From an uncultured Cytophagaceae bacterium (GTDB taxonomy: Bacteria > Bacteroidota > Bacteroidia > Cytophagales > Spirosomataceae), in the NCBI GenBank assembly GCA_903837305.1, contig CAILUB010000003.1, positions 1 to 10,710 on the forward strand: a DNA stretch of 10,710 bases, given 5' to 3'. Below are positions 1-5,869 of the stretch, piece by piece. The notes under the pieces are model-generated. The model was not told where the DNA came from, ran no database searches, and saw only the letters and a program-made list of their open reading frames with translations. The stretch's first letter is position 1. Each line of letters opens with the position of its first letter. Position numbers and translations under genes: made by a program.

Positions 1-878
1 CCTTACAGGAATGCCTTTCCTTGCAATTGCACCGCAAAGAGTCAGACGCACCACCTCATCTGATCGCCATCCGTTTAGTGGATGATTTTTTCGAGGAGTT
101 TTCCAAAAAGCATTTCAGTATTTTATTGACCAAACTTTCCATCACAGAAGAGGAGCTCAAAAAGGCGATGCAAGTCATCACCCATTTGAATCCCAAACCA
201 GGTGGGGGAGACGACGCGCCCATTGCCCCTTATTTACAGCCAGATTTCATCATCACGAATCAGAATGGCAAAATAGAGATCAAAATTAACGGCAAAAACG
301 CTCCTGAACTTCGTGTTTCCCGTGCTTTCCAAGAAATGTTGCAGACCTACGACAAAGGCGACAAGCAGCAAAAGGATATCAAAGAGGCCGTTACGTTTAT
401 TAAACACAAATTAGATTCCGCTTCTTGGTTTATTTCTGCCATTCAGCAACGCCAAGGTACCTTGATGAAAACCATGGAGAGTATCGTAGCGAAGCAATAT
501 GATTTCTTTTTAACGGGAGATGAATCCGTTTTAAAGCCAATGAAGATGAAGGAAATCGCCGCCATGATCGAAATGGATATTTCCACGGTCTCTCGGGTGG
601 TTTCGGCGAAGTCGGTACAAGCCGATTTTGGCATTTATCCTCTAAAATACTTCTTCTCCGAAGGCATCACCCACGAATCTGGCGAGGATTTCTCTACTCG
701 TGAAGTGAAGAACATCTTACGCGAGATTATCGAGCAAGAACCTAGCTCAGAACCGCATTCAGATGAGGATTTAGAGCAATTATTACTCGAGCGCGGTTTT
801 GTCGTGAAGCGCAGAACCGTCGCTAAATACCGCGATCAGCTGGGGATTCCGGTGGCGAGGTTGAGGAAACATTTATAA
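1..878 (+). CDS. rpoN: RNA polymerase sigma-54 factor RpoN, C-terminal part (5' end outside window)
   Basis: The reading frame is open to the left edge (first full codon at base 3) and ends at TAA 876-878, giving 291 visible residues. Sigma-54 factors are usually about 480-500 residues, so roughly the N-terminal 40 % (activator-interacting region and start of the core-binding domain) is missing. The first residues, LQECL, match the usual core-binding region. A helix-turn-helix lies at about visible residues 180-200 (motif STVSRVVS), followed by the family's YPLKYFFS stretch. The RpoN box, which reads the -24 promoter element, is at about residues 269-277 as KRRTVAKYR; the usual form is ARRTVAKYRE, so the first residue is Lys instead of Ala and the last Asp instead of Glu. 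The protein ends normally at RLRKHL. Family knowledge: RpoN directs core RNA polymerase to -24/-12 promoters and needs an AAA+ activator. No clear U-tailed terminator follows. The identification is very secure. Confidence 0.97.
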   Translation, partial: LQECLSLQLHRKESDAPPHLIAIRLVDDFFEEFSKKHFSILLTKLSITEEELKKAMQVITHLNPKPGGGDDAPIAPYLQPDFIITNQNGKIEIKINGKNAPELRVSRAFQEMLQTYDKGDKQQKDIKEAVTFIKHKLDSASWFISAIQQRQGTLMKTMESIVAKQYDFFLTGDESVLKPMKMKEIAAMIEMDISTVSRVVSAKSVQADFGIYPLKYFFSEGITHESGEDFSTREVKNILREIIEQEPSSEPHSDEDLEQLLLERGFVVKRRTVAKYRDQLGIPVARLRKHL

Positions 879-913
879 TCAGTTTCTTGATTAGGAATTC
901 AATGTAATTTACT

Positions 914-921
914 TACCTTTG
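914..921 (+). promoter_or_regulatory. Bacteroidota -7 promoter element of higBA
   Basis: TACCTTTG matches the Bacteroidota sigma factor -7 consensus TAnnTTTG exactly. Transcription would begin around base 927-928, leaving a leader of about 18 bases before the higB ATG at 946. The -33 TTG is not well placed: the nearest candidate, TTG at 887-889, is 24 bases upstream, slightly beyond the usual 17-23. The same octamer stands before the tRNA gene at 2350. Confidence 0.65.
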
Positions 922-925
922 GAGT

Positions 926-946
926 TAGTAACGTGATACGTCATTA
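926..946 (+). promoter_or_regulatory. Candidate HigA operator (imperfect inverted repeat)
   Basis: The two 9-base arms 926-934 (TAGTAACGT) and 938-946 (ACGTCATTA) surround the centre GAT; seven of nine positions pair, including an uninterrupted inner ACGT/ACGT. The repeat lies just downstream of the -7 element, across the predicted transcription start, and ends on the first base of the higB ATG. HigA-type antitoxins are known to repress their own promoters by binding short palindromes there. The operator role is inferred from position and symmetry only. Confidence 0.35.
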
Positions 947-1227
947 TGATCAAATCCTTCGGTTCTAAAGAAACTTTAAAAATTTGGAATGGAGAGAGGT
1001 CGAAACGCTTACCATTTGAAATTCAAGAAATTGCGCGTAGAAAATTACGTATGATTCAAGCCTCAGAGAATATTAATGACTTGCGAATTCCACCTGCAAA
1101 TCGATTAGAAAAGCTTTCTGGTTCTGCATCTGAATTCTATAGTATTCGCATAAACGATCAGTGGCGAATTATTTTCAAATGGTTAAATAACTCAGCAGAA
1201 GAAGTAGAAATTGTAGATTATCATTGA
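946..1227 (+). CDS. higB: HigB-type toxin, type II toxin-antitoxin system (RelE/ParE superfamily)
   Basis: This 93-residue protein has the normal length and pattern of the HigB / plasmid-maintenance killer family. Seen in sequence: an N-terminal strand leading into IWNGE, an Arg/Lys-rich helix (residues about 27-38), the LRIPPANRLEKLSG segment (46-59), the strand YSIRINDQWRIIFKW (65-79) with the family's arginines, and the C-terminal DYH (91-93). Known for the family: HigB is a ribosome-dependent mRNA endonuclease that cuts in the A site and stops translation. The toxin gene comes first and the antitoxin gene starts one base after its stop, the typical higBA order. A perfect -7 element and a candidate operator precede it. 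No residue typical of the fold is obviously missing, so the toxin is probably active. Sampled rows of this pair are AT-richer than the flanking genes, consistent with acquisition as a module. Confidence 0.93.
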   Translation: MIKSFGSKETLKIWNGERSKRLPFEIQEIARRKLRMIQASENINDLRIPPANRLEKLSGSASEFYSIRINDQWRIIFKWLNNSAEEVEIVDYH

Positions 1228-1228
1228 T

Positions 1229-1522
1229 ATGGAAAACTTGAAAAACATACACCCTGGAGAGGTTTTATTAGAGGAATTTCTAGTTCCTATGGGTATTTCT
1301 GCCTATCGCTTAGCGAAAGAAATTAATATACCTCAAACACGTATTTCAGAAATTTTAAAAGGTCGCCGCCGTGTGACGGCAGACACAGCCTTGCGTTTGT
1401 CTTTGTTTTTTGGTAATTCTGTGAAATTCTGGATGGGTTTGCAGGATGATTTTGATATTGAAGAGGAATTGAGATTAAAGAAAAATGAATTTGATTTAAT
1501 TCGTAAATATGAATTTGCATAA
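1229..1522 (+). CDS. higA: HigA-type antitoxin, XRE-family DNA-binding protein
   Basis: This 97-residue protein carries the HigA signature IHPGEVLLEEFL (residues 7-18), then an XRE-type helix-turn-helix at about residues 24-44 (YRLAKEINIPQTRISEIL), followed by GRRRVTADTALRLSLFFG (45-62) and FWMGLQDDFD (67-76). Family knowledge: HigA binds and neutralises HigB and represses the operon by binding operator palindromes. The ATG begins one base after the higB stop, so the pair is cotranscribed and probably translationally linked. The C-terminal tail (about 77-97) is charged and ends in KYEFA; it may contact the toxin, which is inference. Three bases after the stop the crotonase gene begins with no recognisable promoter in the gap, so readthrough transcription from the higBA promoter is possible. 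Confidence 0.94.
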   Translation: MENLKNIHPGEVLLEEFLVPMGISAYRLAKEINIPQTRISEILKGRRRVTADTALRLSLFFGNSVKFWMGLQDDFDIEEELRLKKNEFDLIRKYEFA

Positions 1523-1525
1523 GCT

Positions 1526-2302
1526 ATGACTTTCAACTACTTAAAGCTCCACCGCAACGGTCCCATCTGGACCTTGACTTTACACCGTCCTGAGGTTTAT
1601 AATGCCTTGAACGCCGGATTAATTCATGAAATCAGGGAAGTAGCCGAAGCCGCGCAAATAGACGACGAGGTGCGTGTTTTAGTGATCACGGGAGAGGGTA
1701 AAGCCTTTTGTTCGGGAGCAGACTTGAAGTCCGGAGTGAGTGACCCTAATCTGGGAAATGTGTTGCGTGCTACCTACAACCCGATGATTACTGCCTTGCG
1801 TGGTTTAAACAAACCCGTTATTGGAGCAATTAATGGGGTAGCGGCGGGTGCAGGCTGTAGTTTAGCCTTAGCCTGTGATTATATCCTGGCGCACGAGGAT
1901 GCGTATTTTTCTGAATTATTTGTCCAAATAGGTTTAGCCATGGACGCGGGTTCAACGGCCTTTTTAATGCAGTCTGTGGGTTATCACCGGGCTTTTGATT
2001 TAGCGACTACCGGTAGGAAGGTGGGGGCAAAAGAGGCGAAAGAGATAGGATTAGTGGCTGAAGTCGTTTCAGGGGCTGAATGGGAGGCTAAGGTACAAGA
2101 AACGGCGGTTACCTTCTCAAAGAAAGCTACTTTAGCAATCTCGTTAATGAAGCGTAGCTTGCAAAGGGCTTATAATCAGGATTTAGTAGCGACACTAGCC
2201 TCTGAGGCAGAGGAGCAAACAATCCTCGGGCACAGCGAAGACTTCGCGGAAGGTGTGACTGCTTTTATCCAGAAAAGAGCTCCTCACTTCAAAGGGAAAT
2301 AA
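1526..2302 (+). CDS. Enoyl-CoA hydratase/isomerase family protein (PaaG-like crotonase)
   Basis: The 258 residues fit a single crotonase-fold domain. Both oxyanion-hole segments are present: AFCSGADLKSG (60-70) and GVAAGAGCSLALACD (104-118). Aligned by eye with rat mitochondrial enoyl-CoA hydratase, the two catalytic glutamates (Glu144 and Glu164 there) correspond to Ser112 and Phe132 here, so a classical hydratase mechanism looks unlikely. Instead Asp140 in GLAMDAGSTAFL occupies the position of the acidic residue of PaaG-type isomerases (LVPDSGGTWFL). That favours isomerisation of an unsaturated or oxepin-type CoA thioester, as in phenylacetate breakdown or auxiliary beta-oxidation. No paa gene is nearby, so the substrate is open and I give no symbol. 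The enzyme should be cytoplasmic. It starts 3 bases after higA. The family is certain, the exact reaction is not. Confidence 0.9.
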   Translation: MTFNYLKLHRNGPIWTLTLHRPEVYNALNAGLIHEIREVAEAAQIDDEVRVLVITGEGKAFCSGADLKSGVSDPNLGNVLRATYNPMITALRGLNKPVIGAINGVAAGAGCSLALACDYILAHEDAYFSELFVQIGLAMDAGSTAFLMQSVGYHRAFDLATTGRKVGAKEAKEIGLVAEVVSGAEWEAKVQETAVTFSKKATLAISLMKRSLQRAYNQDLVATLASEAEEQTILGHSEDFAEGVTAFIQKRAPHFKGK

Positions 2303-2349
2303 TTTTTGAAAATTTTAGAGGATAGTTTTTCATTTTGCCAAAGAAATTC

Positions 2350-2357
2350 TACCTTTG
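2350..2357 (+). promoter_or_regulatory. Bacteroidota -7 promoter element of tRNA-Arg
   Basis: TACCTTTG is an exact TAnnTTTG match, followed by CA as is common in this phylum. Transcription would start near 2363-2364, about 12 bases before the mature tRNA 5' end. A TTTTG at 2333-2337 is only 12 bases upstream, too close for a normal -33 element, so the upstream box is unclear. Confidence 0.65.
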
Positions 2358-2375
2358 CAATCCCGAAAGGGCAAT

Positions 2376-2449
2376 GGTTGCGTAGCTCAACTGGATAGAG
2401 CATCTCACTACGGATGAGAAGGTTTGGGGTTCGAATCCCTACGCGACCA
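2376..2449 (+). tRNA. tRNA-Arg (anticodon ACG)
   Basis: A complete cloverleaf can be drawn. The acceptor arms GGTTGCG (2376-2382) and CGCGACC (2442-2448) pair with one G-U wobble. The D stem is GCTC/GAGC (2385-2388 with 2398-2401). The anticodon stem TCTCA/TGAGA encloses the loop CTACGGA (2408-2414) with anticodon ACG at 2410-2412. The T stem TGGGG/CCCTA encloses TTCGAAT (2430-2436). The discriminator is A2449. The 3' CCA is not encoded (CAT follows), so it must be added after transcription. The anticodon reads CGN arginine codons; its A34 is normally deaminated to inosine by TadA. The gene stands alone with its own promoter and terminator. Confidence 0.97.
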
Positions 2450-2457
2450 CATAAATG

Positions 2458-2496
2458 AAAAGACCTGTACGAAAGTGCAGGTCTTTTTTGTTTTTT
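2458..2496 (+). terminator. Rho-independent terminator of tRNA-Arg
   Basis: The arms 2461-2470 (AGACCTGTAC) and 2475-2484 (GTGCAGGTCT) form a 10-bp stem with one G-U pair around a GAAA tetraloop. Two T runs follow (2484-2489 and 2491-2496), and a short A run (2458-2460) precedes the stem. It lies 11 bases after the tRNA 3' end. Confidence 0.92.
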
Positions 2497-2500
2497 CTTC

Positions 2501-2508
2501 TATCTTTA
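2501..2508 (+). promoter_or_regulatory. Possible -7 element for the beta-propeller/bestrophin genes
   Basis: TATCTTTA fits TAnnTTTG except for the last base. It lies just after the terminator T tract and 19 bases before the ATG at 2528, so transcription would begin only about 13 bases before the start codon. There is no well-spaced -33 TTG. The strong terminator upstream implies that a promoter is needed here, and this is the best candidate. Confidence 0.3.
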
Positions 2509-2527
2509 GGCAACCTATTTAAATACT

Positions 2528-3739
2528 ATGAAGAAAATCCTATGCCTGTGCTTTCTAGCACCCTCTCTACTTTTTGCTCAAGAAATTAAAGTACCTACCG
2601 GTTTTAAAGTCGATGAAATTGGTAAAGATCTGGGTGCTACGCGTCATTTAGCTGTTTCGAAGCAGGGCGATGTATATGCCAAATTATCCAAATTGAAAGA
2701 GGGTAAAGGAATTGTCATGTTGAAAGACAAGGATAAAGATGGAGTGTATGAAGAACAAGCCCTCTTAGGGAATTATACAGGGACAGGGATAGCAATACAT
2801 GATGATTACTTTTATGCTTCTTCTAATAAAGGAGTATTTCGCTATCGATTAAATGAAAAGGGCGAGGTAGCGGATTGGACTAAATTCGAAACGATTGTGG
2901 ATGGATTGCCAGATCATGGTCGGGATAATGCGAAGTCTTTTACGTTTGATCAGGATCGTAAGCATATGTATGTGACCATCGGATCATGGAATGATTCGTG
3001 CAGAGAGCCCGGGACTGGAAAAGGGATGAGTCCTTGTGCGATTTTAGATTCTGCGGGTGGTGTTTGGCGTTTTGATGCAGCTAAATTGAATCAAGGTTTC
3101 GCTGACGGAACGCGTTTTGCTACTGGGTTAAAGAATGCGGTAGGCATCACTTGGAATAATTCGACAAAGTCATTATTTGCAATGGCTCACGGACGTGGTC
3201 AATTCCATGATTTTTATCCACAATATTATACGCCAAAACAAAGCCAAGAGCTTCCTTCTGAAGCGATGTACGAATTCAAAAAGGTGGGTGATGATGCAGG
3301 CTGGCCTTATATCTATTATGATCATATCCAAAAAAAGAAAATAGTAGCTCCTGAGTATGGAGGAGACGGGAAGAAGACGGGTGGAGAAAAAGCTTTGGAT
3401 CCTGAGGTTGCTTTTCCTGCACATATGGGACCAAACGATATCTTATTTTACACGGGAAATAGCTTTCCAGCCCGCTACAAAAATGGGGCATTTGTCGCAT
3501 TTCATGGTCAATCAGCAGAATTAAAGAAGGGTTATTTTGTAGCCTTCGTTCCATTTAAAAATGGAAAACCGTCTGGGCCATGGGAGATCTTTGCAGATAA
3601 TTTTTCGGGCCAGGATTTAGCTAAACCGACTGGGCCCATTGAACATCGTCCATGTGGTTTAGCTCAAGGACCTGATGGCTCTTTGTTTGTATGTGATGAT
3701 TTGAATGGAAGTATTTGGAAGATAAGTTTTAAGAAATAA
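2528..3739 (+). CDS. Secreted PQQ-dependent sugar/sorbosone dehydrogenase-like beta-propeller protein
   Basis: The 403-residue protein starts with a signal peptide (lysines 2-3, hydrophobic core, likely cleavage after Ala17 in LLFA/Q), so it is exported. The rest resembles the sorbosone/glucose dehydrogenase family, a six-bladed beta-propeller that can bind PQQ and calcium. Recognisable family segments are DKDKDG (67-72), MYVTIGSWNDSC (147-158), GGVWRFDA (177-184), GLKNAVGITW (200-209), AHGRGQ (220-225), GWPYIYYD (258-265), APEYGGDGKK (274-283), FPAHMGPNDILFYTG (296-310) and GLAQGPDGSLFVCDD (377-391). By-eye alignment suggests that the active-site His is Asp133 (DNAKS where relatives have HAAKS) and that the active-site Arg is Lys202 (GLKN instead of GLRN). 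Redox activity is therefore uncertain. No cytochrome or PQQ-synthesis gene is visible. A bestrophin gene follows after 9 bases, probably in the same transcript. Confidence 0.85.
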   Translation: MKKILCLCFLAPSLLFAQEIKVPTGFKVDEIGKDLGATRHLAVSKQGDVYAKLSKLKEGKGIVMLKDKDKDGVYEEQALLGNYTGTGIAIHDDYFYASSNKGVFRYRLNEKGEVADWTKFETIVDGLPDHGRDNAKSFTFDQDRKHMYVTIGSWNDSCREPGTGKGMSPCAILDSAGGVWRFDAAKLNQGFADGTRFATGLKNAVGITWNNSTKSLFAMAHGRGQFHDFYPQYYTPKQSQELPSEAMYEFKKVGDDAGWPYIYYDHIQKKKIVAPEYGGDGKKTGGEKALDPEVAFPAHMGPNDILFYTGNSFPARYKNGAFVAFHGQSAELKKGYFVAFVPFKNGKPSGPWEIFADNFSGQDLAKPTGPIEHRPCGLAQGPDGSLFVCDDLNGSIWKISFKK

Positions 3740-3748
3740 GTATTTTAA

Positions 3749-4621
3749 ATGGTTAAATACAATACGAAAGACTGGATAACCTTTATTTTTCGTTTTCATC
3801 AATCGGATACGTTTCGAAAATTATTGCCTTTGATGGTTTTAATTGGGGTGTATTCAGGTTTGGTTTGCTTTTTAGAAGAAGAGGTTTTTCATCTTGGAGA
3901 AGACAGTTTAGTCAAAAACATTTCTGTGATGCACAGTATGTTAGGATTTGTTATCTCTTTATTACTAGCCTATCGGACTAATACGGCCTATGATCGTTGG
4001 TGGGAAGGGCGAAAATTGTGGGGTACTTTAGTGAACAATAGTAGAAATTTAGCCTTAAAAATAGCAGTCACCTTAGAAAATGAAATAGATCGTCACTTTT
4101 TCCAAAAAGTGATTCCTTTATATGCTCACATTCTTCAAAAATATTTAGCTGATGATGAAGCAGGTTTAGTCCTTTTCGAAGGCCTTGATTTAGATATTGA
4201 CCACGCGAAACATAAACCAAATCAGGTGGCGAAAATGCTCTTTAAAAAGACGGATGAATTATATAAATCGGGAAAAATCTCAGGACATCAACTGCTCTAT
4301 ATCAATTCCGAATTACAATCTTTTACAGACGTATGCGGTGCGTGTGAGCGTATCAAAAATACGCCTATTCCTTATTCCTATAGTGCTTTCATTAAGAAAT
4401 TTATCTTCTTCTATGTGATGACTTTGCCATTTAGCTACACCTTTATTCTGAGCTACTATGTGATTCCTGTGGTAGTATTTATTTTTTACGTATTAGCTAG
4501 TCTGGAATTAATCGCGGAGGAAATTGAGGATCCTTTTGGTAACGACGCAAATGATTTACCTACGGAGAAAATTGCGGCCAATATCAAAAAGCACGTGGAC
4601 GAAATATTTGTGTCGAATTAA
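3749..4621 (+). CDS. Bestrophin-family membrane channel protein
   Basis: This 290-residue protein matches bacterial bestrophins (YneE/KpBest-like). Characteristic segments are RTNTAYDRWWEGRKLWG (76-92), CERIKNTPIPYSYSAFIKKF (199-218) and IAEEIEDPFGNDANDLP (255-271). Hydrophobic membrane stretches lie at about 26-42, 57-75, 218-235 and 237-252, the usual four-helix layout with a cytosolic helical middle. Known for the family: eukaryotic members are calcium-activated chloride channels; bacterial ones form pentamers in the inner membrane, and the characterised Klebsiella protein conducts cations. Ion selectivity cannot be read from this sequence. The gene starts 9 bases after the beta-propeller gene with no promoter in the gap, so they are probably cotranscribed. 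It converges with the phosphodiesterase gene, leaving 3 bases between stop codons. Confidence 0.92.
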   Translation: MVKYNTKDWITFIFRFHQSDTFRKLLPLMVLIGVYSGLVCFLEEEVFHLGEDSLVKNISVMHSMLGFVISLLLAYRTNTAYDRWWEGRKLWGTLVNNSRNLALKIAVTLENEIDRHFFQKVIPLYAHILQKYLADDEAGLVLFEGLDLDIDHAKHKPNQVAKMLFKKTDELYKSGKISGHQLLYINSELQSFTDVCGACERIKNTPIPYSYSAFIKKFIFFYVMTLPFSYTFILSYYVIPVVVFIFYVLASLELIAEEIEDPFGNDANDLPTEKIAANIKKHVDEIFVSN

Positions 4622-4624
4622 ACG

Positions 4625-5869
4625 TTATTTCAAAGCTTTCTGAAGCACACTACTATGCCCATCAATAGCCTTTGGATCGTAGTGTAATCCGAGGATTTTG
4701 GCCACAAAAGGATAGACATTCACATTTTCGAATCCGTCTACTATAAGACCAGATTTAATGGAAGGCCCCCATGCCTGGAAACTAGCACGCATTTCTGGCA
4801 ATGCGGGATCAAAACCGTGTTTGCCTTTAGAGGTTTTGCGAGTGGAAAGGTTAAATACTTGAGGGAGTTTTGGCACTAATAAAAGATCTCCTAAACGATT
4901 AAAGCGATCATCTGATTTGCGGTAATGCCAATGTGCAGGCGTCTCGTCCAGCAGAAACGTTGTAAATCGGGTATCTTTCTTCAATTCCTGGTAGGTAGAA
5001 TCAATTTTTGAAGGATCTTTGGTATAAACGTGCAACAAAGCATCGCCCCAAGGCACTTGAAACGCAGATGTATTCAAGGCAGCAGGTTTGCCAATCGTAT
5101 TTACATTATCCACCTCCTTCATTCCGTGATCAGAGACAAAAACGAAGTTGATGGGCAACCCTAAAGGGGCTACCGCTGCCTCTAAATCTGCTATCGCTTG
5201 ATCCACAAATTGTACAGAGTTCTTAACGCGTGGATCTTCAGGGCCATATTCATGTGCATCATGATCTACCTCGGGAAAATAAAAGGTAATTAAATGAGGC
5301 CTTTTTTCTGCCGGCAGCGAAAGCCAATTTTTGACCTGCGCAATACGTGTTTTGATGTCAATAACTTCGTTATAAACATAATAATAAGAGGGATAAGTGT
5401 CTTGAATATTCGCTTCTGATGCGACCCAGTAGAAGCTAGCTGCCATCATCTGCTGTTTCTCCGCTAACACCCAAAGTGGCGTCCCCCCATACCATTTTCC
5501 TTCAGCCACCATTTTCTTGTTAGCCATTCGGTATTCTTGACCTGAATTCACGTCTAAGTAGGTGTTATCCACCAAACCATGGTGCGCAGGATACAACCCG
5601 GTAACGATGGAATAGTGATTAGGGAATGTCAAGGTGGGGTAGGAGGCCTGCATGTAGTTTGCCTTTACACCTGTTGACTCTTTTGATTGAAGGAATTTAG
5701 CTCCGTATTTATGGGAAAAGTCGGAACGGAATCCATCAGCTGAAATAAGGATAACATAGGGCTTTTCTTGTTGAATCTTCGCATTCGATCTACCCGCTAC
5801 GATGTGTTGGGTGGTATCTTGAGCCCAGCTGGTGAAGCTAATTATCAACAAAAAAGTCAGTATTCTCAT
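4625..5869 (-). CDS. Secreted alkaline phosphatase-superfamily hydrolase, nucleotide pyrophosphatase/phosphodiesterase (NPP) type
   Basis: The 414 residues begin with a signal peptide (cleavage probably after Ala16, SWA/Q), so the enzyme is periplasmic or secreted. The NPP active site is complete: metal ligand Asp45 in ISADGFRSD, nucleophile Thr81 and Asn84 in YPTLTFPNHYSIVTG (77-91), Asp202 and His206 in EVDHDAHEYGP, Asp247-His248 in VSDHGM, and His351 in KGKHGFDP. Known for the family: two-zinc hydrolases that cleave phosphodiester or pyrophosphate bonds of nucleotides, dinucleotides or phospholipids. The substrate cannot be told from sequence; scavenging of extracellular nucleotides or phosphate is a reasonable inference. 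The ATG directly follows the helicase stop codon with no gap (TAAATG on the minus strand), so translation is probably coupled. The gene is last in its cluster and converges with the bestrophin gene; I see no hairpin terminator in the 3-base gap. Confidence 0.93.
   Translation of the reverse strand: MRILTFLLIISFTSWAQDTTQHIVAGRSNAKIQQEKPYVILISADGFRSDFSHKYGAKFLQSKESTGVKANYMQASYPTLTFPNHYSIVTGLYPAHHGLVDNTYLDVNSGQEYRMANKKMVAEGKWYGGTPLWVLAEKQQMMAASFYWVASEANIQDTYPSYYYVYNEVIDIKTRIAQVKNWLSLPAEKRPHLITFYFPEVDHDAHEYGPEDPRVKNSVQFVDQAIADLEAAVAPLGLPINFVFVSDHGMKEVDNVNTIGKPAALNTSAFQVPWGDALLHVYTKDPSKIDSTYQELKKDTRFTTFLLDETPAHWHYRKSDDRFNRLGDLLLVPKLPQVFNLSTRKTSKGKHGFDPALPEMRASFQAWGPSIKSGLIVDGFENVNVYPFVAKILGLHYDPKAIDGHSSVLQKALK

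Noticed and set aside
876..893. Inverted repeat TAATCA-gtttct-TGATTA overlapping the rpoN stop codon, as a terminator
   Set aside because: The stem has only 6 AT-rich pairs and no T tract follows, so it is not a convincing intrinsic terminator.
1368..1380. GCCG-TGTGA-CGGC hairpin inside higA
   Set aside because: It lies in coding sequence and is explained by the conserved arginine codons of GRRRV; the stem has only 4 pairs.
2376..2527. tRNA-Arg 3' end as an attachment site for an integrated element
   Set aside because: No integrase gene and no second copy of the tRNA 3' end occur in the window, and the tRNA is followed directly by its terminator and ordinary genes.
3173..3554. Two minus-strand open frames within the beta-propeller gene
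   Set aside because: The plus strand carries continuous family motifs there; the antisense products look like random shadows.
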